Source: an uncultured Acidobacteriia bacterium (GTDB lineage Bacteria; Acidobacteriota; Terriglobia; Bryobacterales; Bryobacteraceae). From it: 64,000 nucleotides of DNA. The stretch's first letter is position 1. Each line of letters opens with the position of its first letter. The position numbers and the translations under genes are program-made. Below the pieces are notes generated by a model, which had not been told where the DNA came from, did not search any database, and saw nothing but the letters and a program-made list of their open reading frames with translations. Positions 21,780-31,006 of the stretch are shown here, one piece after another. The stretch is taken from the NCBI GenBank assembly GCA_903828455.1, contig CAIKMJ010000026.1, positions 62,001 through 126,000 on the forward strand, given 5' to 3'.

Positions 21780-22260
21780 ACGACGGAATGAGCGTGCCGA
21801 TGCCCGTCATGTCGAGCAGCTTCTGCACTTCCGCGGTGGGGTTGAGGACTTTGAGCGCGCCGCGGTTCTTTACCAGATGCGAGTAGCAGCTCATCAGCTG
21901 GCCGAGGCCGGCGCTATCGATGCGGGTGACGCGGCTCAGGTCGATGATGACTCGCGTGTCGCTCTGTTCGAGCACCTCCCGACGCAGTTCCTCCAGTTCC
22001 TGTGCCGAGTGAGTCAGTTCCGTATTGACGCGGAACTGGAGAACGGAAACGCCTCCGGACTGTTTCCATTCAAAGCTGGAGACGCGCAGATCGGCCGCGA
22101 GGCGTTCACTGACCCGCAGTTCGTCGAAGCATTCGTCGCAGCCGAGGTAGTGCCCTTCGAATTCTTCCACGGCCTCGGAATCGAGGGACCGCGAAAGGTA
22201 CTTCGCGATTACTGCCTCCCGTTCGATCGGTTCTATCTTGCAGACCATAGCTTCTTCCAC
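21739..22260 (-). CDS. zf-HC2 zinc finger fused to STAS anti-sigma antagonist domain
   Basis: The protein has 173 residues. Residues 20-49 ('AKYLSRSLDSEAVEEFEGHY' then 'LGCDECFDELR') match the anti-sigma zinc finger, with H37, C41 and C44 forming H-x3-C-x2-C. Residues from about 68 form a STAS domain with 'RIDSAGLGQLM', whose Ser116 sits where SpoIIAA/RsbV-type antagonists are phosphorylated. The gene starts 4 bp after the ECF sigma gene. It is probably cytoplasmic, as no membrane segment is present. An anti-sigma module and an anti-anti-sigma module in one chain is unusual; it may bind the neighbouring sigma factor and respond to a kinase or phosphatase. Confidence 0.82.
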   Translation of the reverse strand: MEEAMVCKIEPIEREAVIAKYLSRSLDSEAVEEFEGHYLGCDECFDELRVSERLAADLRVSSFEWKQSGGVSVLQFRVNTELTHSAQELEELRREVLEQSDTRVIIDLSRVTRIDSAGLGQLMSCYSHLVKNRGALKVLNPTAEVQKLLDMTGIGTLIPSFEDEGEAVRSFRN

Positions 22261-22264
22261 CTAC

Positions 22265-22780
22265 CTAGTGCTCGGCGGTGCCGGCTCGTTTCACGTCGGC
22301 GCTATAAACTCGCCGAAAACGTTCTTTGGCGCGGAACAGGACCACGCGGAACTGCGCGTCGGTCATATTCCATTCCTTGCAAATGTCTTCTTTTTCTTTA
22401 CCTTCCAGATAAAGCGAGCGCAGGATCATGCGGTCCCGCTCGGCCAGTTCGGCGAGGCCGTTGTTGATGGCGTCGCGCATTTCGAAGATTTCCGCCTCGG
22501 GCCGGGAGCCGGCGTCGGGGATCGGCATATCGGGTTCCATGACCGGCTCGCGGCGCACGCGGCGGCGGTATTCAAGGATTACGTTGCGGCAGACACCGTT
22601 CAGGAAGGCCCCGAACTCCTCGGTATTGCGGATCTGATTGCGCTGTTCGGCGCGGAAAAAGCGAACCAGCGTCTCCTGCACCAGGTCGTCGACGTCCGCG
22701 CAGCCGTGGCCCACATGGTACAGGACCTTGTAGCGGAGCTTCAGGCGAAGGCGGTCTATTGATGGTTCGTTCAGATCCAT
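22265..22780 (-). CDS. ECF-type RNA polymerase sigma factor
   Basis: The sigma-70 family protein has 171 residues from the ATG at 22780; an upstream ATG at 22810 lies within a palindrome and seems unlikely. Region 2 shows 'CADVDDLVQETLVRFFR' and 'FGAFLNGVCRNVILEYRRR'. Region 4 shows 'LAERDRMILRSLYLEGKEKE' and a recognition helix 'TDAQFRVVLFRAKERFRR'. It directs RNA polymerase to a specific promoter set, probably under control of the zf-HC2/STAS protein encoded 4 bp downstream. The stimulus and regulon are unknown. Palindromes near its promoter hint at extra control. Confidence 0.9.
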   Translation of the reverse strand: MDLNEPSIDRLRLKLRYKVLYHVGHGCADVDDLVQETLVRFFRAEQRNQIRNTEEFGAFLNGVCRNVILEYRRRVRREPVMEPDMPIPDAGSRPEAEIFEMRDAINNGLAELAERDRMILRSLYLEGKEKEDICKEWNMTDAQFRVVLFRAKERFRRVYSADVKRAGTAEH

Positions 22781-22799
22781 GAAAATCCAGGAACGACAT

Positions 22800-22818
22800 C
22801 CCCGAAACATTTCCGGGG
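22800..22818. promoter_or_regulatory. 19-bp near-palindrome upstream of the sigma gene
   Basis: CCCCGAAACATTTCCGGGG is palindromic apart from one mismatched pair and its centre. It lies 20-38 bp before the chosen sigma start, in the probable leader. It could be an operator or a hairpin that limits translation. Confidence 0.45.
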
Positions 22819-22837
22819 TGAATTGGCTACCGCACCT

Positions 22838-22867
22838 ATTCTACACACCCGGACGCCGGGGCACCAA
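22838..22867 (-). promoter_or_regulatory. Candidate promoter of the sigma/anti-sigma operon
   Basis: TTGGTG and TAGAAT lie 18 bp apart on the minus strand. A perfect inverted repeat, CCCGG-ACG-CCGGG (22848-22860), sits inside the spacer, where a repressor would block polymerase. A TTGACA at 22877-22882 is too far from this -10 to pair with it. Confidence 0.4.
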
Positions 22868-22930
22868 CTCGTTCTGTGTCAACGCGGGCCGTTGCGCTCC
22901 CTGTTTCCTTGTGTTCGCAGCTTCACATTT

Positions 22931-22961
22931 GAATCGGGTACCGGTACGGAAAACCCGATTC
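22931..22961. repeat. 9-bp inverted repeat after the zinc-ribbon gene
   Basis: GAATCGGGT and ACCCGATTC are perfect arms around a 13-nt loop, 14 bp past the zinc-ribbon stop. There is no T-run on either strand, so it may be a 3' stem-loop or a weak terminator. Confidence 0.5.
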
Positions 22962-22974
22962 CGGCGGCGCGGGT

Positions 22975-23280
22975 CTAAACCGCCGCGCCCGATGTCCTGC
23001 GCGTCTGGAAACACTCGCGGCAGAATACGGGCCGGCCCTGGGTGGGACGAAACGGCACGGTGGTCTCCCGCCCGCAATGCGAACAGACGGCGGTCGTTTC
23101 CACGCGCCCGGGCGCACCGCGGCCGGAGGCGCCGTCCTGACGCTTCAGCTTACAGGGCTTGCAGCGCCGGGGTTCGTTCTTAAAATCTTTTTCGTGATAG
23201 AACTGCTGCTCGCCCGCGGTGAAGATGAATTCCGCGCCGCAGTCGACACAAGTGAGGGACCGATCCTGAAAATCCGGCAT
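22975..23280 (-). CDS. Small zinc-ribbon protein
   Basis: The protein has 101 residues from the ATG at 23280, which has AGGA about 8 nt upstream; an upstream in-frame ATG at 23301 is the alternative. It has two Cys-pair modules: 'LTCVDCGAEFIFTAGEQ' with 'RRCKPCKLKR', then 'AVCSHCGRETTVPF' with 'VFCRECF'. This is a double zinc ribbon of the type found in many small bacterial proteins of unknown role; the first module resembles the 'probable zinc-ribbon' family. It may bind nucleic acid or a protein partner. It is located 59 bp downstream of rpsU on the same strand. Confidence 0.78.
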   Translation of the reverse strand: MPDFQDRSLTCVDCGAEFIFTAGEQQFYHEKDFKNEPRRCKPCKLKRQDGASGRGAPGRVETTAVCSHCGRETTVPFRPTQGRPVFCRECFQTRRTSGAAV

Positions 23281-23339
23281 AGCACCATCCTGATGGGACA
23301 AAGGCGGAGCGGCATGCCGTTCGCTCCGCCTGTTGAGGG

Positions 23340-23537
23340 TTATTCGACTTCCCGGCGACTTTTCTTCCGGTTACGTTTCCGCGCGAGCGCCTGCTTCACC
23401 CGCAGCTTTTCGCCCGGCTTCAGATAGAAGGAGTGCCGTTTGACCTCTTTAATGATGTCTTCCTGCTGCACCTTCCGCTTGAAGCGTCTGAGGGCGTTTT
23501 CCAGGGTTTCACCTTCCTGGAGTCTTACTTCTGCCAA
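23340..23537 (-). CDS. rpsU: 30S ribosomal protein S21 (bS21)
   Basis: The 65-residue basic protein with 'LENALRRFKRKVQQEDIIKE', then 'FYLKPGEKLRVKQALARKR', matches bS21, which helps the 30S subunit start translation. It begins with TTG at 23537, supported by a perfect AGGAGG 9 nt upstream. A strong promoter (23597-23624) and a leader of about 50 nt with a 13-bp palindrome precede it. Size and composition are normal. Confidence 0.95.
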   Translation of the reverse strand: MAEVRLQEGETLENALRRFKRKVQQEDIIKEVKRHSFYLKPGEKLRVKQALARKRNRKKSRREVE

Positions 23538-23573
23538 ACCAATACACCTCCTGCCCGACCAAAAAATCTACGC

Positions 23574-23586
23574 TGAGCAATGCTCA
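23574..23586. promoter_or_regulatory. 13-bp palindrome in the rpsU leader
   Basis: TGAGCA-A-TGCTCA is a perfect inverted repeat just downstream of the predicted rpsU transcription start and about 37 bp before the TTG. It could be an operator or a leader hairpin. Confidence 0.5.
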
Positions 23587-23596
23587 AGGTATTGAT

Positions 23597-23624
23597 ATCA
23601 TATTTGCTTGAACGGGAATGTCAA
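23597..23624 (-). promoter_or_regulatory. Promoter of rpsU
   Basis: On the minus strand a perfect TTGACA is followed after 16 bp by TATGAT, an excellent housekeeping sigma-70 match and the best promoter in the window. The start would be near 23590, giving a leader of about 50 nt. Confidence 0.8.
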
Positions 23625-23684
23625 GCCCGCCAGCTCTTCCGCCAGCCGATCCGGCCGCAATAAATCCAGCCTGACCAGTTCTGT

Positions 23685-26232
<2,548 letters not shown>

Positions 26233-26238
26233 CCCGCC

Positions 26239-26262
26239 CCGGACGCCGCCCAGGACGCCGCC
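26239..26262 (+). repeat. 2 x 12-bp tandem repeat forming the gpmI leader
   Basis: CCGGACGCCGCC and CAGGACGCCGCC abut and end at the gpmI ATG, filling nearly the whole 30-bp gap after eno. The second copy supplies AGGA 7 nt before the ATG, so the duplication appears to have created the ribosome-binding site. Confidence 0.7.
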
Positions 26263-27801
26263 ATGTCACGCAATAAACCGCTCATCCTCACGATTCTGGA
26301 CGGCTGGGGCTTTTCCCCTGTCGTCCAGGGCAACGCCATCGCGCAGGCACGCAAGCCGACTTACGACATGCTGCTGCGCGAATTCCCCAACACGCTGGTG
26401 AATACTTCCGGGCCCGCCGTGGGGCTGCCCGTGGGGCAGATGGGCAACAGCGAAGTCGGCCATCTGAACATCGGCGCGGGCCGCGTTGTCCATATGGACG
26501 TGACGCGCATCGACAATATGATCGCGTCGGGCGAGTTTTTCGATCAGCCGCTGCTGGTGGAAACGATGCGCCATGCGCGCGCCGGACACCGGCTGCACAT
26601 CATGGGCCTGTGCAGCGACGGCGGCGTGCATTCGTCGCTGGAACATCTTTATGCGCTGCTGCGGATGGCGAAACAGCAGGGCGTGACCGACGTCTTCGTG
26701 CACTGCTTCATGGACGGGCGCGATACGCCGCCCGAGAGCGGCATCGGCTTTATCGGCGCCATCGAAAAGAAGATGCGCGAGATCGGCACGGGGCGCATCG
26801 CAACGGTAGCGGGGCGCTACTACGCGATGGATCGCGACAAGCGGTGGGAGCGGGTGGAGCGGGCTTTCAACGCGATGGTGATCGGCAACGGGCTGAAGTC
26901 CACCGATCCCGCCGATGTGATGAAGCGGTCGTACGAAGCGGGCGTGACCGATGAATTCGTGGAACCGGTCACGATTGTGGATGCGCGCAACGTGCCCGTC
27001 GGGCTGATTCGCGATGACGACGCGTGCATCTTCTTCAACTATCGCGCCGACCGCGGCCGCGAGATGACCGAAGCGCTCACCAGCGCGACGCTCGAGCAGC
27101 CGTCCCGTTCGGCTGTGCCGAAGAACCTGAAGTTCGCCACCATGACGATGTACGATAAGTCGCTCAACGTGCCTTACGTGCTGACGCGCGAGCCGCTCGA
27201 CAACATCCTCGGCAACGTTTTCGCGCAGATCGGCTGGAAGAACCTGCGTTGCGCGGAGACGGAAAAATACGCGCACGTGACGTACTTCTTCAATGGCGGC
27301 CTCGAGAAGCCCTTCGCCGGAGAAGAGCGCGAACTGGTGGCGTCGCCCAAGGTCGCAACCTACGATCTGAAGCCGGAGATGAGCGCGGAAGGGATCACGG
27401 AAGTGATTCTGGACGCAATGGGACGCAAGGATTTCGACGTCATCATCATGAACTTCGCCAACGCGGACATGGTGGGGCACTCGGGTAAGCTGGAACCCAC
27501 GGTGCGCGCGGTGGAGTATGTGGATTCCTGCCTGGGACGCATCTACCAGCGGCTCAAGGAAAAGAACGGGCGCTGGATTATCACGGCCGATCATGGCAAT
27601 GCCGAGATGATGATCGATCCGGTGACCGGCGGGCCGCACACGTATCACACGACCAATCCGGTGCCGCTGATTCTGGTGGATGATTCGGGCGAGAAACTGC
27701 GGCAGGGCGGGGCACTGCAGGACATCGCACCCACGATTCTCGGAGTGCTGGGCGAGAAGCAGCCCAAAGAAATGACCGGCCGCGATCTGCGCATTCTGTA
27801 A
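26263..27801 (+). CDS. gpmI: 2,3-bisphosphoglycerate-independent phosphoglycerate mutase
   Basis: This manganese enzyme interconverts 3- and 2-phosphoglycerate. The 512 residues of the alkaline-phosphatase superfamily include 'ILDGWGFSP', the phosphorylated Ser in '[14 protein letters not shown]', '[12 protein letters not shown]', '[15 protein letters not shown]' and the metal ligands '[12 protein letters not shown]' and '[10 protein letters not shown]'. Length is normal. It follows eno in the same operon, so consecutive steps of lower glycolysis are made together. Confidence 0.97.
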   Translation: MSRNKPLILTILDGWGFSPVVQGNAIAQARKPTYDMLLREFPNTLVNTSGPAVGLPVGQMGNSEVGHLNIGAGRVVHMDVTRIDNMIASGEFFDQPLLVETMRHARAGHRLHIMGLCSDGGVHSSLEHLYALLRMAKQQGVTDVFVHCFMDGRDTPPESGIGFIGAIEKKMREIGTGRIATVAGRYYAMDRDKRWERVERAFNAMVIGNGLKSTDPADVMKRSYEAGVTDEFVEPVTIVDARNVPVGLIRDDDACIFFNYRADRGREMTEALTSATLEQPSRSAVPKNLKFATMTMYDKSLNVPYVLTREPLDNILGNVFAQIGWKNLRCAETEKYAHVTYFFNGGLEKPFAGEERELVASPKVATYDLKPEMSAEGITEVILDAMGRKDFDVIIMNFANADMVGHSGKLEPTVRAVEYVDSCLGRIYQRLKEKNGRWIITADHGNAEMMIDPVTGGPHTYHTTNPVPLILVDDSGEKLRQGGALQDIAPTILGVLGEKQPKEMTGRDLRIL

Positions 27802-27937
27802 ACGCAGCGCCGACCGGCCGTACAACTTAGCCATTCGTTGCCGCCTGCGCCGACGGTCACGCCTGAAGACCGGCGAGGATCGATGCACGCCGTTCCGGGC
27901 TGCGGCAAGCCGGCGCGCCCGCTGCCATGCGCCAGTT

Positions 27938-27978
27938 GTCACTCAAATGGGTGACGAACCTTTTGTCAGTTCACAAAA
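27938..27978. terminator. Hairpins between convergent gpmI and VOC genes
   Basis: The 200-bp gap contains a hairpin, GTCACTC-AAAT-GGGTGAC (27938-27955, one G-T pair), followed on the plus strand by GAACCTTTT. A second AT-rich inverted repeat, TTTTGT/ACAAAA, is at 27961-27978. Together they could end both convergent transcripts. The rest of the gap shows nothing recognisable. Confidence 0.4.
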
Positions 27979-28001
27979 ACCAAGCGCGCTGAGGAACCGC
28001 T

Positions 28002-28817
28002 CTACTTCTCCGGCGTCAGGTTTTCCGTCACTTCGATATACGTCCCCCACGGGTCGGTGAAAAATGCCACGCGGGTCTTCGTGTTCGGCACCTGGCGCGG
28101 CGCGGCGTCGAATTTCAGGCCGGCCGCTTCGAGACGCTTGCTGAACGCATCCAGACTGGTCACGTCGAAGCCGACGTGATCGAGCGAGCGCCCCTTCGTG
28201 CCCTCGGCCGCCGTATCCCGCGCGGTGTAAGACCACGTGATCTCGCCCGGCATGAAGTTGCAGTCGACCCAGCCCGGAGTCGAGATGCGGGGCCGCTGGC
28301 CCGGCGCAAAGCCGAAGACCTTCTGGTACCACGCCTGCGCTTGTTGAATCGTTGCGGCCGGCGCTGAAAGATGCACGTGATCCATGCGCACCGGGACCGT
28401 GAGTTTGGGATCGCCGAAGAATTCGGTACGCACGCCGTCCGGCGCGGTGAAGTAACCCTGCATCGGGTTGCTCATCTGCTCCACCTTCACGCCGGCGGCC
28501 TTCCATTTGGCCAGCATGGCGGGAAGATCGCGGAACGAAAGGCCGAAGTGATCCACGATGGAACCGGCGGGCGGCGCGGTCGGGTCACCCTGCCGCAGCA
28601 TAATGTACGCTCCGGGAAATTCGATCAGCGACAGCGGTCCGTTCTTCACCACCTTGCCGCCGGCCATCTCGACCCAGAACTTCTCCTGCACCGCCACATC
28701 TTTCACCACCAGATGAATGTGGCCGAGCCGGACGCCGGTGTCGTTCGGCGGCGCGAGTTGTCCGAACAGGCAGGCGGCGCTCAGCGCAGCCAGAACGGGA
28801 ATCGAAAAAGCCTTCAT
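28002..28817 (-). CDS. Exported VOC (glyoxalase/dioxygenase fold) family protein
   Basis: The 271-residue protein has two VOC repeats: 'LGHIHLVVKDVAVQEKFWVE' and 'MDHVHLSAPAATIQQAQAWY', each with the paired beta-alpha-beta-beta-beta layout and later 'FFTDPWGTYIEVTEN' with a metal-ligand Glu. His in 'HIHL' and 'HVHL' are further candidate metal ligands. A signal peptide ('LAALSAACLFG') implies export, which is unusual because most VOC enzymes are cytoplasmic, though exported forms are frequent in Solibacter-type genomes. The reaction cannot be assigned. It appears to be a single gene. Confidence 0.85.
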   Translation of the reverse strand: MKAFSIPVLAALSAACLFGQLAPPNDTGVRLGHIHLVVKDVAVQEKFWVEMAGGKVVKNGPLSLIEFPGAYIMLRQGDPTAPPAGSIVDHFGLSFRDLPAMLAKWKAAGVKVEQMSNPMQGYFTAPDGVRTEFFGDPKLTVPVRMDHVHLSAPAATIQQAQAWYQKVFGFAPGQRPRISTPGWVDCNFMPGEITWSYTARDTAAEGTKGRSLDHVGFDVTSLDAFSKRLEAAGLKFDAAPRQVPNTKTRVAFFTDPWGTYIEVTENLTPEK

Positions 28818-28871
28818 GGATGGCTACTTTAGCAGAAGGAATGCGGCCGAAACCCGCCCCCAAACGCAACA

Positions 28872-28892
28872 GCGGCCGGATAAACCGGCCGC
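28872..28892. repeat. Perfect 8-bp inverted repeat upstream of the VOC gene
   Basis: GCGGCCGG-ATAAA-CCGGCCGC forms a strong hairpin between the end of the Cys/HTH gene and the start of the VOC gene. There is no T-run, so it could be a terminator without a U-tract or an operator. Confidence 0.55.
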
Positions 28893-28924
28893 CGCGCGTC
28901 TCTCCACCTGGATTCTGTCTGAGT

Positions 28925-29515
28925 TCAGGCCGCCTTTCGGATCGGCGGCCTGAGTTTGTGCCGGCCGACCGGCATCGGCATCGCCAGCACGTTCCGCGCC
29001 TCCAGGGAAAAGTCTTTCCTCACCGAACCGCCGAAGTATTCGTCCAGCGGGAACAGTGCGTACGGTTCCAGTTCGCGGAATACGCGGCCCAGTTTCTGCT
29101 GGATCCGGTAGATCGAGTGGAAAAATGTGCCGCGGTCGATCTTCAGGCGGCGGCAGCACAGTTTCCAGTCGGCTCCCAGCAGAAAATGGAAACGGAAGAG
29201 CTGGTACTCCACATCATCCAGATATCGCCTGCTGACCAGGCAGAAATCGGCGATGTACTCCTCATCCCGCCGGCCCCAGACCTGCCGCCGCTCCGTCGCG
29301 CCAATGATCTGAATTCGCGCCTGGGTCATATGTTTTTCTTTTTCGATGCAATGTCGAAAGCGGTTATAGCAGGCCCGGAAAATGCCCCGCAGGACGCAGT
29401 TACAGGGCGTGGGCTCCTCTTTCTTCATGTAATTCCGCAATCCTAAACCCTGGCATTGCGTGCAGGACTCTTTCGCCAGCGCGATGGTGTCCGAGCGGCT
29501 CCATTCAGATTTCAC
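28925..29515 (-). CDS. Cys-cluster plus helix-turn-helix protein, unknown function
   Basis: The protein has 196 residues and I cannot name its family. The N-terminus has Cys at 18, 21, 38, 40, 49 and 56 ('CTQCQGLGLRN' and 'PCNCVLRGIFRAC'), suggesting a zinc knuckle. The C-terminal half ('DDVEYQLFRFHFLLGADWKL', then 'CCRRLKIDRGTFFHSIYRIQ') looks like a sigma region-4 or similar helix-turn-helix domain. Many similar proteins occur in Solibacter-type genomes, by memory and unverified. The gene is divergent from an XRE repressor across an AT-rich 219-bp region, which suggests shared control. It may be a DNA-binding regulator. Confidence 0.6.
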   Translation of the reverse strand: MKSEWSRSDTIALAKESCTQCQGLGLRNYMKKEEPTPCNCVLRGIFRACYNRFRHCIEKEKHMTQARIQIIGATERRQVWGRRDEEYIADFCLVSRRYLDDVEYQLFRFHFLLGADWKLCCRRLKIDRGTFFHSIYRIQQKLGRVFRELEPYALFPLDEYFGGSVRKDFSLEARNVLAMPMPVGRHKLRPPIRKAA

Positions 29516-29600
29516 CGATGTTTCCCCTTTCGTTCCAGGGAAACCGGAGTTAGTTTTCCCATGCAGGAAATGTCTCTTAATTTGGCTTTTGCTGCAATAA

Positions 29601-29629
29601 TTGATTGCTCATTTTGCTAAAGTTATATA
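29601..29629 (+). promoter_or_regulatory. Candidate promoter of the XRE repressor gene
   Basis: TTGATT and TATATA lie 17 bp apart on the plus strand. The leader would be about 100 nt and would contain the 17-bp palindrome just before the GTG. Confidence 0.45.
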
Positions 29630-29711
29630 TCTATAGTACTGATAGGACTAACTTTGTATGCCTAAATTGGGTGCCGAAATAATTGCTGCGGACATGTGAA
29701 TTTGCATGACC

Positions 29712-29728
29712 TATTTCCTGAGGAAATA
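29712..29728. promoter_or_regulatory. Perfect 17-bp palindrome over the ribosome-binding site
   Basis: TATTTCCT-G-AGGAAATA is a perfect inverted repeat. Its right arm contains the AGGA that serves as ribosome-binding site 10 nt before the GTG of the XRE gene. A dimeric repressor bound here, or a hairpin in the mRNA, would control that gene. Confidence 0.65.
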
Positions 29729-29734
29729 TAGCCG

Positions 29735-30466
29735 GTGAACTTCCGCGATCTCCAGGGCAGCCTCCTCGACGTGGTCCGCCGCAGGGTCCGCAACGGCCAG
29801 ATTACCGAGCGCGGGCTGGCCCGTCTCAGCGGCATGTCGCAGCCGCACATCCACAACGTGCTGAAGAACGCGCGCACGCTTTCCTTCGAATCGGCCGACC
29901 GGCTCATGGCCTGTCTCGATATCGGCATCGGCGAACTGCTGGGCGCCCCGCCGGCAACGGTTCACGCCGGACAAAATGCGCCGCCGGACGCGGACGAGGA
30001 ATTCACCTTCGCCGCCATTCCGCTGCTGCGCGCCCGCGTCGGTCCCGGAACGCAGCCGGTGTTCAATGCCTTCCGCGGGTACATTCCCGTGCAGCGTTCG
30101 CTGGCTTCGGAACTGGTGGACCCGGTGGCCGCCCGGCTCGCCCCGGACCTGGTGCTGCCACGCCCGTGCGCAGCCGGTGACATCGTTCTGCTCGATCAAA
30201 GTCCGGCGCGGCGCGCGCGCCCGCAGTTCGGTCTCTGGATCGTGGCCGACGATCCCTTCGGCATGCGCGTCCGTTACGCCCGCGTGGCGGGGACTCGCCT
30301 CAACGTCTTTCACGAGGCCAATTTCGGCGATCCGGCAACCTGGGATTCGCGCCCGCTGGGTGGACGGAATATTCTGGATATCGTAAGAGCACGCATTGTT
30401 TGGATTTCGCGCAAACTCGAAGACGAAGCCCCCCGACCGGCTGGACCGGCTGGTCCGGGCCATTGA
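29735..30466 (+). CDS. XRE-family HTH regulator with S24-like C-terminal domain
   Basis: The 243-residue protein begins at GTG. Residues 22-60 form a Cro/cI-type HTH ('ITERGLARLSGMSQPHIHNV'). The C-terminal half resembles the beta-fold of LexA/cI peptidase S24 domains ('GDIVLLDQSPARRARPQFGL'), but I find no convincing catalytic Ser (G-D-S-M) or Lys, so self-cleavage is doubtful and the domain may serve dimerisation or sensing. The palindrome over its own ribosome-binding site suggests autoregulation. The downstream unknown gene overlaps it by 71 bp. A cI-like switch without surrounding phage genes is notable. Confidence 0.75.
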   Translation: MNFRDLQGSLLDVVRRRVRNGQITERGLARLSGMSQPHIHNVLKNARTLSFESADRLMACLDIGIGELLGAPPATVHAGQNAPPDADEEFTFAAIPLLRARVGPGTQPVFNAFRGYIPVQRSLASELVDPVAARLAPDLVLPRPCAAGDIVLLDQSPARRARPQFGLWIVADDPFGMRVRYARVAGTRLNVFHEANFGDPATWDSRPLGGRNILDIVRARIVWISRKLEDEAPRPAGPAGPGH

Positions 30467-30983
30467 AGCGATTGGCGAGCGCGATCGCCGCAGCGTCGCC
30501 GAGGCCGCCGCGGTAGAGCGCCTGCGCGAGCAGGGAGCGCTGGCGCTGCACGGTATCTGCAGCCGGTTCGTCGGCAGCATCAACACGAGGCTTTCGACGC
30601 CGGAACTGATTCTGGATCCCTCCGAAATGGCCGGCAACGATTTCCGGCCGGGCCTGACCTGTTTCTTCCAGATCAACCTGCGCGGCCGGTTGCTGCAGTT
30701 TCAGTTCGCCTCCACCGAGGAACTCACCAGCCGGGACGATTTCCGCCGCCCGTACGTGTTGTCTGGTTCGCTGCGTTCATTCAATCAGGAAGCGCTCAGC
30801 CAGAGCTGCGTGGATGAACAGTTGCTCTTTTATTGCCCTGAGCCGGCCGAGGTGAACGGTGCCGGCGTCGCCGGACCCGACGGCGCGCGCAGCGCTGCCT
30901 GGTATTACTTCGACCCCCGCACCCATCGCAGCGGTCCGGTGGGCGAGGAGTATCTGGCGGAGACCCTCGAGCGCTTGTTGTAA
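30396..30983 (+). CDS. Conserved-looking protein of unknown function
   Basis: The protein has 195 residues from a TTG at 30396; no other ATG, GTG or TTG occurs in frame for the next 60 codons, so the 71-bp overlap with the XRE gene is forced. Features: a charged N-terminal helix ('LVRAIEAIGERDRRSVAEAA'), a central beta-rich part ('CFFQINLRGRLLQFQFASTE') and an acidic C-terminal helix. There is no signal peptide, membrane segment or known motif. Overlap with the regulator gene implies co-translation and perhaps a physical partner. I do not recognise the family. It converges on the ABC exporter gene. Confidence 0.6.
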   Translation: MFGFRANSKTKPPDRLDRLVRAIEAIGERDRRSVAEAAAVERLREQGALALHGICSRFVGSINTRLSTPELILDPSEMAGNDFRPGLTCFFQINLRGRLLQFQFASTEELTSRDDFRRPYVLSGSLRSFNQEALSQSCVDEQLLFYCPEPAEVNGAGVAGPDGARSAAWYYFDPRTHRSGPVGEEYLAETLERLL

Positions 30984-31006
30984 ATTCGAGCGCAGGCTTG
31001 CCACCG

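Larger units (their letters stand above)
29516..29734. promoter_or_regulatory. AT-rich divergent control region
   Basis: This 219-bp gap is the longest without a gene and is much richer in A+T than its surroundings, especially 29560-29730. It holds a plausible plus-strand promoter (29601-29629), an imperfect CTATAGT/ACTGATAG palindrome near 29631-29645, AAAGTTA and TAACTTT as inverted 7-mers 23 bp apart (29619-29655), and a 17-bp palindrome at its right end. The look is that of a phage-type repressor/operator region. Confidence 0.6.

Noticed and set aside
22975-23280. Zinc-ribbon protein as a DksA/TraR homologue
   Set aside because: The Cys spacing could suggest it, but the DksA coiled coil and acidic tip are absent.
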